In this document: piece by piece, positions 13,630 through 20,318 of the stretch | How positions within the stretch are numbered: position 1 is the stretch's first letter | Layout of the letters: each line of letters begins with the position of its first letter | IMG/VR virus record: IMGVR_UViG_3300009379_000006 | Coordinates: 1-20,412 of that record | DNA: 20,412 nucleotides | Reading direction: 5' to 3' (one strand) | Source: a virus | Program-made: the position numbers and the translations under genes | Notes under the pieces: generated by a model | The model's database searches: none | What the model saw: only the letters and a program-made list of their open reading frames with translations | Told to the model about the DNA's origin: nothing

Positions 13630-14577
13630 CTATGCTTCAAGATCCCGCCACGCCGCCTTCAGGTGCTTCAGGGCCAATGTGTCACCGCGTGATCCGGCCA
13701 CCATCTGCCCCAGCCGGATGGTCTTCACCATCATCCGCAGGGCTCCGGGCTTGGCGGCGATCTGCTCACAGAACGCAACCATCTCCCTGGCCGTCACGCC
13801 CCAGCTCGCGCACAGGGCTTTCACGTCGTCCTCCTTGGGTTTCAGGAGTTTCACCCGCTTGCCGATGCGGCTGAACAGCTGGGCAAAGGTGGCCGACCGA
13901 ACGCCCCGCCCTGTCATCTGGGCATACACCAGGTCGTTGCCCAAAATGGCCAGCCCCACCCCCGTGGCATCGTGGATGCTCCGGAGGGCCTCCAGGCTTC
14001 GCACATTCAAGTGCTGAGCCTCATCAATAATCAAAAGCCCGTCCGTCCCCGTCAGCCGCTCCATGAGAGCCATCTCGATCTTGGCCGCCCGCCCGGACAC
14101 ATGAAGCCCCATCTTCAGGGCCACCCGCTCCAGGCATGCCCCCACCACAGCGGTGGAGGGCGTCATGGTCACGTGCCATACATTGGGGTTGTTGGCGGCG
14201 TACTCCTTGCTGGTCTCGGTCTTGCCCACCCCGGCCCCTCCGAAAATCACCGTGATGTCCCCGGCCATGTGGGCATAAGAGAGGGCCGCCGAAATCCGCT
14301 TGGCCGTGGGCGTCGGGCACCAGGTGACCGCCTTGGGCAGTGCCGTAGTCTGGGCCGCCTTCTTCCTGCGAAAGGTAAGCCACCGCTCCATAGACTCGGC
14401 CATCCTGTCGTTGTCCCCCGGATACTTGCCCTTCATCCACTGAGAGAGGGCAGAGGCATTCACCCCCGCCTCCTGGGCAGCACCCGCCTGGGAAAGACCG
14501 GGGTTGTCGGCAATCTCGTTTCGGACCATTTCGCGGGTGGCATCCATCATTTCTTTATTGACATGGGGCTGGCTCAT
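13630..14577 (-). CDS. B: MuB-like transposition ATPase (target-DNA activator)
   Basis: The product is 315 residues. An N-terminal HTH (NPGLSQAGAAQEAGVNASALSQW, about 25-47) precedes the AAA+ core: Walker A FGGAGVGKT (112-120), Walker B LLIIDEA (181-187) and the sensor-like ILGND (211-215), then an arginine-rich LFSRIGKR near 234-241. A helical C-terminal domain ends the protein, as in MuB. MuB coats target DNA and delivers it to the MuA transpososome, and confers target immunity. Length and domain order match the family. Unusually, it is separated from A by an inverted gene. Confidence 0.95.
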   Translation of the reverse strand: MSQPHVNKEMMDATREMVRNEIADNPGLSQAGAAQEAGVNASALSQWMKGKYPGDNDRMAESMERWLTFRRKKAAQTTALPKAVTWCPTPTAKRISAALSYAHMAGDITVIFGGAGVGKTETSKEYAANNPNVWHVTMTPSTAVVGACLERVALKMGLHVSGRAAKIEMALMERLTGTDGLLIIDEAQHLNVRSLEALRSIHDATGVGLAILGNDLVYAQMTGRGVRSATFAQLFSRIGKRVKLLKPKEDDVKALCASWGVTAREMVAFCEQIAAKPGALRMMVKTIRLGQMVAGSRGDTLALKHLKAAWRDLEA

Positions 14578-14615
14578 TGATATCTCCTTTGAAAAATTGC
14601 TTATTTTTCTTGATT

Positions 14616-14645
14616 AAGACCGAGGCTGCCACCTTGGTCTTTTTC
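14616..14645 (+). terminator. Intrinsic terminator, plus strand
   Basis: A ten-pair stem (AAGACCGAGG / CCTTGGTCTT, one G-T pair, six-base loop) followed by TTTTC on the plus strand, a good Rho-independent form. It lies just before the plus-strand gene at 14661, so it either blocks incoming plus-strand transcription or acts as an attenuator in that gene's leader. A weak promoter TTGAAA (14589-14594), 17 bp, GATTAA (14612-14617) lies upstream of it. Confidence 0.7.
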
Positions 14646-14660
14646 TGCTAAGGGGGCTCC

Positions 14661-15131
14661 GTGAATTCTGAAAGACCGAACCTGATTAAACCGATGACAG
14701 AACAAATTCTTCATGGGTTCGAAACGGCTTATATTTTTATGTCTTCTGACAATTTGTTCCGCGAGCTTCAGACAATCAGTGAAGCCTTGTTGAAAAGTGG
14801 GCCTCTCATTTATGACAAGCTCCCTACTAAAGATGAGGCCATTGATGTCGCCCATGATTTTAAAAACTTCTTTGAAGGCGCTTGCGAGCCTCAGCCTTCA
14901 GTTTTATCTGAAAAGCTTGCGCATCTTCGCGTGACCCAAAGGAAACAACTGTGTTGTCAGCTTCTTCGAGTTGAGCGGGCAATTGCGTTTGTCCAAGATC
15001 TTTCAGGTGAAGATTTTGAGCCGACAAATGTTTTTGCGGTTTCTCCCACATGGTGCGCACGTTGGTGTTCTTTAATTTCTGGTGGGGTTTACCCTGCATA
15101 CATTCCATTTATAGATACCTCCTGCTTTTAG
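14661..15131 (+). CDS. Unknown cargo (moron-like) gene between A and B, opposite strand
   Basis: The product is 156 residues from GTG 14661, with AGGGGG four bases upstream; ATG 14694 is an alternative. No family is recognised. It reads as a mostly helical soluble protein (MSSDNLFRELQTISEALLKS, DEAIDVAHDFKNFFEG, HLRVTQRKQLCCQLLRVERA) with a hydrophobic aromatic end (WCSLISGGVYPAYIPF) and five cysteines. Codon use is more AT-rich than in A or B, which suggests later acquisition. It converges on A, their ends overlapping by three bases. Lying antisense to the early transcript it probably serves the lysogen, such as exclusion of other phages; that is inference. Confidence 0.65.
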   Translation: MNSERPNLIKPMTEQILHGFETAYIFMSSDNLFRELQTISEALLKSGPLIYDKLPTKDEAIDVAHDFKNFFEGACEPQPSVLSEKLAHLRVTQRKQLCCQLLRVERAIAFVQDLSGEDFEPTNVFAVSPTWCARWCSLISGGVYPAYIPFIDTSCF

Positions 15132-17206
15132 ACTTTTTCGCTTCGCTCCCGAATCACCCGCCGCATATTCCCCATCTGCCCGATAAGGATGTCATCCACG
15201 TTCAGATCCTCGCCGTCGTCATCGGGCACATAATCCGCATTCACCGCCATGGGCCTTCGCGTGGGCTGCTTCTGTTCCGGCATGGAGGGAAGCCCGAACA
15301 TCCCTTCCGTCATGCCCGGTTCAGGCATCTCTCCGTCTTCTGAACCTGCCTTAACCAGCTTGTCCGCCACCTCTTCGATGGTCATGCGCTTGGCCAGCTC
15401 CGCAGCTCTATTCTCGGCCTTGATCTTGGCGTTACGGTTTCGGTTATGCCGTGTCGATGCGTCGGTATCGCCAAAACCGGCATCATGCATGCATTTGGCC
15501 TCGCAAAGCATCTGCCCGTTTGCGTCGTATACCCACACGTCTTCGTGCAGCTTGGCCGGATCAAAACGCACCACAACCCGGCTGCCTGTATAGCGGTAAA
15601 GCACGTTGGTCTTGCCGCTGTATCGGTTCGCCCCCACACCCACCGCCGACCCTGCATCCAATGTAAAGGAACCGTCTTTCCCAATTCGCACCGACTCCGC
15701 AGCCATCAGGCACATGCGGAACTGGGCGTCTGTGGCCTTGCGGATGGCGACCTTGGCGTACGACTCGTTGAACACCTCATTAAAGGAGTACACACCGCAG
15801 CCCGTTTCAGTGCGGCGTCCCTTGCGCGCGTTGTATTCGGTCATGCATCGCTTTAGCTCTGCTTCAAACACCTCAAGCTCGATGGCGGTTTCGCCGTAGT
15901 TATCGGGCTTGTTCATCGGATCAGGGCCGGTGTACGCTCCGGCAAACACAGGGCTTTTATCCACCCACTCGCCGATGCCGCCCACGCCGAACTGCCGTTC
16001 CACCGGTTTGGCCTGGCCGTGCCCGTGGCCGTCATGCACGCTGGTCCAGTGCACCTTGCAGCCGAAGGTGGGAATGATGCCCATGGGATCTTCCTCTTTC
16101 ACCTTAAAGCGGTAGCGGTTGGGGACTCCGCCGGTCAGCCACTTGTTTGCCGCCGCCCGTGTGTTGTCGATGGTCACGTCCGTGGGGATCCCAATGCGGA
16201 TCACATCCCCGAAGGCCAGCCGGATCGTGTTCTTGTTCTCGCTCTTGTCCGTGCGCCAGGCGATAACCTTCCGGCTGTACACATCTTGCCAGAACCACGT
16301 CTTAGGGCGTCCCACCGTGCCGTCCGGCCACTTCACAAACACGTTGTGCTTGTACCCGTCGCCGTTGATCCATTGGGTGGCATACATCCCTCGCACCGTT
16401 CGGCGCTGTGCGGGCAGCATCTTCATCAGCCCTGGGCTCCCCTCGCGAAGCAGGGCCACCGTGGTCACATCCACCTCACGGTTGATGCGTCGTTTAAGGG
16501 TGTCCAGAGAGGGCACCTGCCACCCGTGGGCCTTGGCCATGTCTTTTACGCGTCGGTAGCAGTCGCTGTACGTTGGTTTTTCCGGCCTGAGATAGTCAGC
16601 CTTGAACACCTCCCACGCCTCATCCGAAAACGCCGCCTTGGGTTTTCCCGCCGCCCGGCTATTGGTAAGGAGCGCAGGGAGCCAGTCCTCCCGTGCAATG
16701 CCCTTCACCTCCCCGTACCAGCGGTAAATCGTGGCCCGGTTTTTCCCGCTGGCCTTGGCCACTTCCCTCACTGTCCGTGTTCGCGGCCCGCCGGAGGCCA
16801 CTAGGTCCTCGATCATATGAAGGATGCCCAGGGCCTCGTTAGCGCGCGCCCTTTGTTTTGGCGTTGCCTTCTCCCAGGCGGCCCATAAAGAGTCCCGGTT
16901 ATAGGCAGGCGGGGCGTCGTCTTTTTTATCTGCCCCCGTAGTCTCGGCCACCTGGGCCAGGGCTTCGGGCGTGATCAACTGCGCAGCCACCTCGACAGGG
17001 TTGACCTGGGACAGAAAGGCGAGGCGGATGTCTGCGGATATATCTGTTAAAGCAAACCGCTTGATTTGGCCGTTACGTCCTGGCCCCGGTACCAGCTTCG
17101 GTTCCCACTCTTCCTTTTTGGCCCGGTACTCGACGGCTTGCCTTGAAAGTCCAAGAACACTTGCAATTTCAGAGATTGTGGCCGTTTGTATTGGCATGTT
17201 TGTCAT
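15128..17206 (-). CDS. A: MuA-like DDE transposase
   Basis: The product is 692 residues from ATG 17206, with AGGTGG five bases upstream; an in-frame GTG nine bases earlier falls inside that site. An N-terminal HTH (ISEIASVLGLSRQAVEYRAK, 11-30) matches the MuA-type DNA-binding start. End-binding helical domains follow (including ARANEALGILHMIEDLVASG and REVAKASGKNRATIYRWYGE). The catalytic triad is D283 (INGDGYKHN), D347 (TIDNTRAAAN) and E403 (KPVERQFG), close to MuA D269, D336 and E392 with the same D-E spacing. The C-terminal tail (LAKRMTIEEVADKLVKAG) would contact MuB and ClpX. It performs replicative transposition. Confidence 0.97.
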   Translation of the reverse strand: MTNMPIQTATISEIASVLGLSRQAVEYRAKKEEWEPKLVPGPGRNGQIKRFALTDISADIRLAFLSQVNPVEVAAQLITPEALAQVAETTGADKKDDAPPAYNRDSLWAAWEKATPKQRARANEALGILHMIEDLVASGGPRTRTVREVAKASGKNRATIYRWYGEVKGIAREDWLPALLTNSRAAGKPKAAFSDEAWEVFKADYLRPEKPTYSDCYRRVKDMAKAHGWQVPSLDTLKRRINREVDVTTVALLREGSPGLMKMLPAQRRTVRGMYATQWINGDGYKHNVFVKWPDGTVGRPKTWFWQDVYSRKVIAWRTDKSENKNTIRLAFGDVIRIGIPTDVTIDNTRAAANKWLTGGVPNRYRFKVKEEDPMGIIPTFGCKVHWTSVHDGHGHGQAKPVERQFGVGGIGEWVDKSPVFAGAYTGPDPMNKPDNYGETAIELEVFEAELKRCMTEYNARKGRRTETGCGVYSFNEVFNESYAKVAIRKATDAQFRMCLMAAESVRIGKDGSFTLDAGSAVGVGANRYSGKTNVLYRYTGSRVVVRFDPAKLHEDVWVYDANGQMLCEAKCMHDAGFGDTDASTRHNRNRNAKIKAENRAAELAKRMTIEEVADKLVKAGSEDGEMPEPGMTEGMFGLPSMPEQKQPTRRPMAVNADYVPDDDGEDLNVDDILIGQMGNMRRVIRERSEKV

Positions 17207-17224
17207 CGTGTCCACCTGATACGT

Positions 17225-17509
17225 CTATGGGTTCACGCTCTCTAAAATCCCTCGGGCATCTGCAATCCAGTACCACGATCCGTCATCCAGTCTCTCGGAC
17301 ACATCCCCCCAGGAGAAGGTTTGGTCCTTATAAAAAGGGGCAAGGATGTTGGCGCAGTCATCACATACCTGTCGACACGGCTTGGGCTTGGTTCCCCTCT
17401 TGGCCGCAGGAACGGGTTGTTTGATATCCTGAGAGTTTACAAGTCGCGTCCTCTCACAGACGGGGCAGATCACAACAATGCTGGCCTTTTTTCTTCGGGT
17501 AATAGTCAC
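17225..17509 (-). CDS. Small zinc-binding early protein
   Basis: The product is 94 residues from GTG 17509, which overlaps the previous stop (GTGA) with GGAGGG about seven bases upstream; the frame stays open to 17554. Cysteines come as CPVC near residue 15 and CRQVCDDC near 45-52, a likely zinc site. N-terminal residues are basic (TRRKKAS) and the C-terminus is Trp/Asp-rich (DDGSWYWIADARGI). Family not recognised. It lies just before the transposase in the early operon. Confidence 0.7.
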   Translation of the reverse strand: MTITRRKKASIVVICPVCERTRLVNSQDIKQPVPAAKRGTKPKPCRQVCDDCANILAPFYKDQTFSWGDVSERLDDGSWYWIADARGILESVNP

Positions 17510-17727
17510 GCAGCCACCCTCCCAGCCTTCGTATCCACAAGCTCCTTCGGGCACCCCCTGCCCGCCAGGTAGGCGGCAATCGGGCGGCTTGTCATGTCTC
17601 CGTTGATAAAATGGGTCACGGCAGAGGTGTGGGATAGGCCCAAAGCTTCTTTGATTTCAGTGGGCTTCACACCCGTCCTCAACATCCACACGCGGATTTC
17701 GGTAAACTCTGGTTTTTGGGTATTCAT
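17506..17727 (-). CDS. Small HTH protein, possible Ner equivalent
   Basis: The product is 73 residues. VWMLRTGVKPTEIKEALGLS (13-32) followed by HTSAVTHFINGDMTSRPIAA forms a Cro/Xre-like helix-turn-helix with a variable tail ending KAGRVAA. Its size and place between the operator region and A match Mu Ner, which turns down early transcription, but it does not resemble Ner closely and is third rather than first in the operon. The ATG is one base after the preceding stop, with GGGGG upstream. Confidence 0.72.
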   Translation of the reverse strand: MNTQKPEFTEIRVWMLRTGVKPTEIKEALGLSHTSAVTHFINGDMTSRPIAAYLAGRGCPKELVDTKAGRVAA

Positions 17728-17728
17728 A

Positions 17729-18262
17729 CTACGCCCCCTTCAGGTGCTTCTTGAGTTGCTGCAGCTCGGAAATGTTCTGGTCAATCTTGCCCAGGGCAAG
17801 CTGACGTGCCTCGTAGCGGTCCACCACCCGTGCCCCCATGGGCTCCACCAGGGCGCTGGCAGGCTCCAGGCTCTCGGTCACATACATAATCGCCACCAGG
17901 TAATACGCGGGGATCGGGGCCTCATCCGGCTTGCAGATGTATTTGTTCAGCATGTTCAGGGTCAGGGGGCGGCGGCAGGAGGGCGGGTCCGTCTCTGTCC
18001 CCTCGGCGGAACGGGTAAAGAATGCGTTGACCCCGTCCACCACCTGGTCACGTGAAAGGTCGCTCTCCCGGATGGCTTTCTTGATCCCCGCCACTATCTC
18101 GGCCCCGTACTCAAACTCGTTCTCGTAGTCCGAGGGACTCCGCAGAGAGGTCATCGCCGAGACAATCCCCTGGCGCTCATCCACGTAGCGGTCAACCCGT
18201 TGGCCCCAGGTGAAGGGGATATGCCCTTGAATTAGGTCAAATTTTTTGCATGGTTTGGTCAT
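17729..18262 (-). CDS. Early hypothetical protein, possibly DNA-binding
   Basis: The product is 177 residues. GGAGG lies about ten bases before the ATG. The sequence has an acidic helix (SDYENEFEYGAEIVAGIKKA), a helix-turn-helix-like segment (IRESDLSRDQVVDGVNAFF), then PLTLNMLNKYICKPDEAPIP followed by AYYLVAIMYVTES, and a C-terminal coiled coil (LGKIDQNISELQQLKKHLKG). No named family comes to mind. The LNxYxxKPxExPIPAYY stretch looks like a conserved core. A regulatory role is plausible from its place between the operators and the transposase. Confidence 0.75.
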   Translation of the reverse strand: MTKPCKKFDLIQGHIPFTWGQRVDRYVDERQGIVSAMTSLRSPSDYENEFEYGAEIVAGIKKAIRESDLSRDQVVDGVNAFFTRSAEGTETDPPSCRRPLTLNMLNKYICKPDEAPIPAYYLVAIMYVTESLEPASALVEPMGARVVDRYEARQLALGKIDQNISELQQLKKHLKGA

Positions 18263-18283
18263 TGTTTGGGTGCCTCCTCTTTG

Positions 18284-18472
18284 CTACGATCTCAATGAAA
18301 GGTCTGAATGGTTCGTTTCTTCATGCAGGCCGTGGATACAATCACTGCAGAGAACTTCCCAGACGGGCTCTTCAGCCTCCCTGGCAAAGCCCTCGTCGGC
18401 GCTCCACGCCTCGTCAAACTCAAGTTGTTCTTCCTGTCCGCATAGCGGGCAGCGGTTTAAAATGACAATCAT
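18284..18472 (-). CDS. Small zinc-binding protein, first early gene
   Basis: The product is 62 residues from ATG 18472; the frame continues to a TTG at 18568 inside the operator block, which is less likely as a start. Cysteines CPLC (8, 11) and CSDC (42, 45) make a C4 zinc site separated by an acidic linker (EEQLEFDEAWSADEGFAREA). It looks like a compact zinc ribbon with some resemblance to phage Com-type proteins, though not enough to name it. It would be the first gene read from the early promoter. Confidence 0.6.
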   Translation of the reverse strand: MIVILNRCPLCGQEEQLEFDEAWSADEGFAREAEEPVWEVLCSDCIHGLHEETNHSDLSLRS

Positions 18473-18561
18473 CGTTTCATTCCATAGTTGTCGAATCGGT
18501 TCTCGACCTGTTTTGTCGTTTGCACAAAACACGAATTCTGGTAGGTTCGTGTTTGCATATT

Positions 18562-18577
18562 CACTCAACTTTTTGAG
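18562..18577. repeat. Short hairpin in early leader
   Basis: CTCAA-CTTT-TTGAG with an extra A-T pair at the base, on the early transcript between the operators and the first early gene. It could be an operator half or an RNA hairpin; the evidence is only the pairing. Confidence 0.35.
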
Positions 18578-18591
18578 TTAAAATTACACGG

Positions 18592-18646
18592 AATGTAATT
18601 ACAGTCAATGTAATTTTTCGTTTGCATATAGAAATTTTATTACATT
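18592..18646. promoter_or_regulatory. Second operator-like repeat family, AATGTAATT
   Basis: AATGTAATT occurs at 18592-18600 and 18608-18616 (16-bp spacing) and as inverted ATTACATT at 18639-18646, interleaved with the GTTTGCA sites. A different sequence suggests a second DNA-binding protein, such as the Ner-like product of 17506-17727. Another partial inverted copy may be ATTACA at 18583-18588. Confidence 0.5.
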
Positions 18647-18670
18647 AAAAATAATATTTAGGTAACTATC

Positions 18671-18676
18671 TATAAT
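18671..18676 (+). promoter_or_regulatory. Candidate -10 box of the repressor promoter
   Basis: A perfect TATAAT on the plus strand about 95 bases before the repressor ATG. No good -35 lies at the usual distance, so it would need activation or be weak. It is flanked by operator sites and could be autoregulated. Confidence 0.35.
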
Positions 18677-18742
18677 CAAAAGCAAACTTTTCGTTAGCTA
18701 AAACAGAATTAAGTTTGCAAATCCATTTGCATATTCTGAAGA

Positions 18743-18769
18743 ATTATATGCAAACGAATTCGAGGGTCA
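18743..18769 (-). promoter_or_regulatory. Early promoter (PE-like)
   Basis: On the minus strand TTGACC (18769-18764), a 16-bp spacer and a perfect TATAAT (18748-18743). Transcription would start near 18736 and run into the early genes. The -10 box lies inside the operator dyad 18726-18755, and the -35 box overlaps the ribosome site of the repressor on the other strand, so repressor binding would block it directly. Confidence 0.72.
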
Positions 18770-18770
18770 A

Positions 18771-19535
18771 ATGGGGATCGAAGCAGCGATAAACCGAATT
18801 AAAAATGCAACAGGAATCAAGACCCAGAAGGAATTGGCAGATCTACTTGACGTGCCACAGCCCTCAATCTCTGATGCAAAGAAGAGGGGCAACATTCCCG
18901 CAATTTGGCTTGTCAAGCTTTGTAATAGCTACGATCTTAATCCTAAGTGGGTTCAGGACGGGGCTGAACCGATATACATTGGTAGGGGAAATGAAGGGGA
19001 GAGTGTAGGCGCACCCACACAAAAGGCCATACGGCAGCCGTCATGCATACGCCAGGAATGCAGGATTGAAGAGGATGAGAACGGGGAGCTGAAGGTACCC
19101 GTCTTGGAAGCGCCGGAGGTGGACCATTACGATTACATCCCCATGGTCGAGGCCCGGTTGTCGGCGGGAGGCGGGTCCTTTATGGCCAGCGAGCGGATCA
19201 GGGACTACTACGCCTTCCGCAAGGCCTTCATCGCCAACGTCGCCACATCAGTAAAAAAACTTATCCTGATGCGTGTCTCCGGCGAATCCATGGAACCCGA
19301 GATCCGAAACGGGGCCACCGTCATGATTGACCTGGGCCGCAGGCACATCAAAAACAACTGCATCTTCGCCCTGGGCCTCGGTGACACCATATCTATTAAG
19401 GAGCTTGAAATGCTTCCCGGTGGCATCGTTCGCGTCATCTCCAAGAATCCCCAGTACCCCGCATACGAAGCCGACGCCAAGGACCTCCGCATCATCGGGC
19501 AGGTGATCTGGGGGGACAGATTGTACCCGCTATAA
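18771..19535 (+). CDS. LexA/CI-like phage repressor (HTH + S24 peptidase)
   Basis: The product is 254 residues from ATG 18771, with GAGGG four bases upstream. An N-terminal HTH (TQKELADLLDVPQPSISDAK, 18-37) is followed by a linker and an S24 autoprotease domain: cleavage site A132-G133 (ARLSAGGGSF), catalytic S173 in VSGESMEPEIRNG and K210 in DTISIKELE. This is the form that self-cleaves when RecA is activated, so the lysogen is probably SOS-inducible. Mu's own repressor is not of this type. The DNA is visibly more AT-rich in the HTH half than in the protease half, suggesting domain exchange. It is divergent from the early operon. Confidence 0.93.
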   Translation: MGIEAAINRIKNATGIKTQKELADLLDVPQPSISDAKKRGNIPAIWLVKLCNSYDLNPKWVQDGAEPIYIGRGNEGESVGAPTQKAIRQPSCIRQECRIEEDENGELKVPVLEAPEVDHYDYIPMVEARLSAGGGSFMASERIRDYYAFRKAFIANVATSVKKLILMRVSGESMEPEIRNGATVMIDLGRRHIKNNCIFALGLGDTISIKELEMLPGGIVRVISKNPQYPAYEADAKDLRIIGQVIWGDRLYPL

Positions 19536-19584
19536 GCTATGATAATTTGGTCTGTTTTATGAATTTTTACTGTTCGGAGGTTGT

Positions 19585-20049
19585 ATGGGTAATCAAAGTT
19601 TGAAATGTAAATCATGTGGAGAATACGTTGAAATTAAGGCTAAGGTTTGCCCGCATTGTGGGCAGAAAAATCCGACGTTATCAGCAAAGGATCTGGTCAT
19701 CGCTGTCATGCTGATAGTCGCACTGATTATAGGTTGGAAGGCCTTTAGTGCTCCTGAACCTGTGTCCGCTGCTAAAGAAAAAATAGAACTCCACTATATC
19801 AAAAATGAAATCTATCGCGCTGTTGACTGCAAACTAAAAAAAGTCGACGGAGATTATTATGTTCGTTGTTTCCCCGCAGGTTCTGATGTTATCGGTGGTT
19901 TGTTTCTGATTGAATATGACGACAATGATGCGTATACAATTATCACCGTAAACGGTAAAGCATTGCAGCACGCTAAAAAAGGATTAGGATTAGAAATATC
20001 CCGCCTTGATGCGCCACGAGATGTTTCAGAAATTCTAAAGCATTTTTAA
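19585..20049 (+). CDS. Zinc-ribbon membrane protein, left-end cargo gene
   Basis: The product is 154 residues from ATG 19585, with GGAGG five bases upstream. A C4 zinc ribbon (CKSCGEYVEIKAKVCPHCG, C8, C11, C22, C25) is followed by one transmembrane helix (about 37-54, LVIAVMLIVALIIGWKAF) and a 100-residue outer domain with DCKLKKVDGDYYVRCF and GGLFLIEYDDNDAYTI segments. The ribbon would be cytoplasmic and the rest periplasmic. The gene is AT-rich compared with the head genes. Read in the same direction as the repressor and closed by a terminator, it is probably expressed in the lysogen; surface exclusion or host conversion is a guess from position. Confidence 0.8.
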   Translation: MGNQSLKCKSCGEYVEIKAKVCPHCGQKNPTLSAKDLVIAVMLIVALIIGWKAFSAPEPVSAAKEKIELHYIKNEIYRAVDCKLKKVDGDYYVRCFPAGSDVIGGLFLIEYDDNDAYTIITVNGKALQHAKKGLGLEISRLDAPRDVSEILKHF

Positions 20050-20063
20050 CCTAAGCATATAAA

Positions 20064-20100
20064 AAAGCGGCCCCAGGGAGTTCATCCCCAAGGCCGCTTT
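20064..20100. terminator. Bidirectional intrinsic terminator
   Basis: A nine-pair stem AAAGCGGCC / GGCCGCTTT with an inner GGGA/TCCC pair in the loop. On the minus strand the stem is followed by TTTTTTATAT, on the plus strand only by TTTC. It closes the cargo gene and, more strongly, blocks transcripts entering from the right (host side). Confidence 0.85.
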
Positions 20101-20152
20101 CAAAGCGTCCATTTAAACGCGATTTAAATTTTCTTTAAACGCTCAGGCACGG

Positions 20153-20318
20153 GTCGCAAGCAAAGCGCATCAAATTAGCCGATACCCAAAAAACCGGAAA
20201 AAGTCGCAAGCACAAAATCTCAGCCTCGCACCACCACCCGCGTCCCACAATCCACCGTCACTCAAGCCTTTTCCCACCAGTTCCCGCTTTTTCCCGCTTA
20301 ATCCCGGATAGTCGCATG
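20153..20318 (-). promoter_or_regulatory. Candidate transposase end-binding sites (attL side)
   Basis: On the minus strand TGCGAC occurs three times, in GACATGCGACTATCCGG, GTGCTTGCGACTTTTTCCGG and TTTGCTTGCGACCCGTGCC. Spacings are about 108 and 50 bp, similar to the L1-L2-L3 layout of Mu, with the outermost site about 17-22 bp from a TGTGTG that could be the terminal TG of the phage. Confidence 0.45.
20271..20310. repeat. Four 10-bp phased TTCCC units
   Basis: Units TTCCCACCAG, TTCCCGCTTT, TTCCCGCTTA and ATCCCGGATA follow each other without gaps, so TCCC recurs once per helical turn, next to the candidate outermost end site. Confidence 0.65.

Larger units (their letters stand above)
18518..18755. 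promoter_or_regulatory. Operator cluster: repeated GTTTGCA sites
   Basis: GTTTGCA occurs on the plus strand at 18518, 18551, 18620 and 18713, TTTGCA at 18726, and inverted TGCAAAC at 18749-18755. Two copies at 18551 and 18620 share GTTTGCATAT exactly. Sites at 18726 and 18747 form a perfect nine-base dyad (TTTGCATAT, 11 bp, ATATGCAAA). The block separates the divergent repressor and early operon and resembles the multi-operator layout of Mu. The repressor at 18771 is the likely binder. Confidence 0.78.

Noticed and set aside
14601-15108. Two small minus-strand ORFs (14601-14855, 14860-15108) between A and B
   Set aside because: They would continue the early operon, but neither has a convincing ribosome site or protein pattern, while the single plus-strand frame covers the whole interval with sensible codons.
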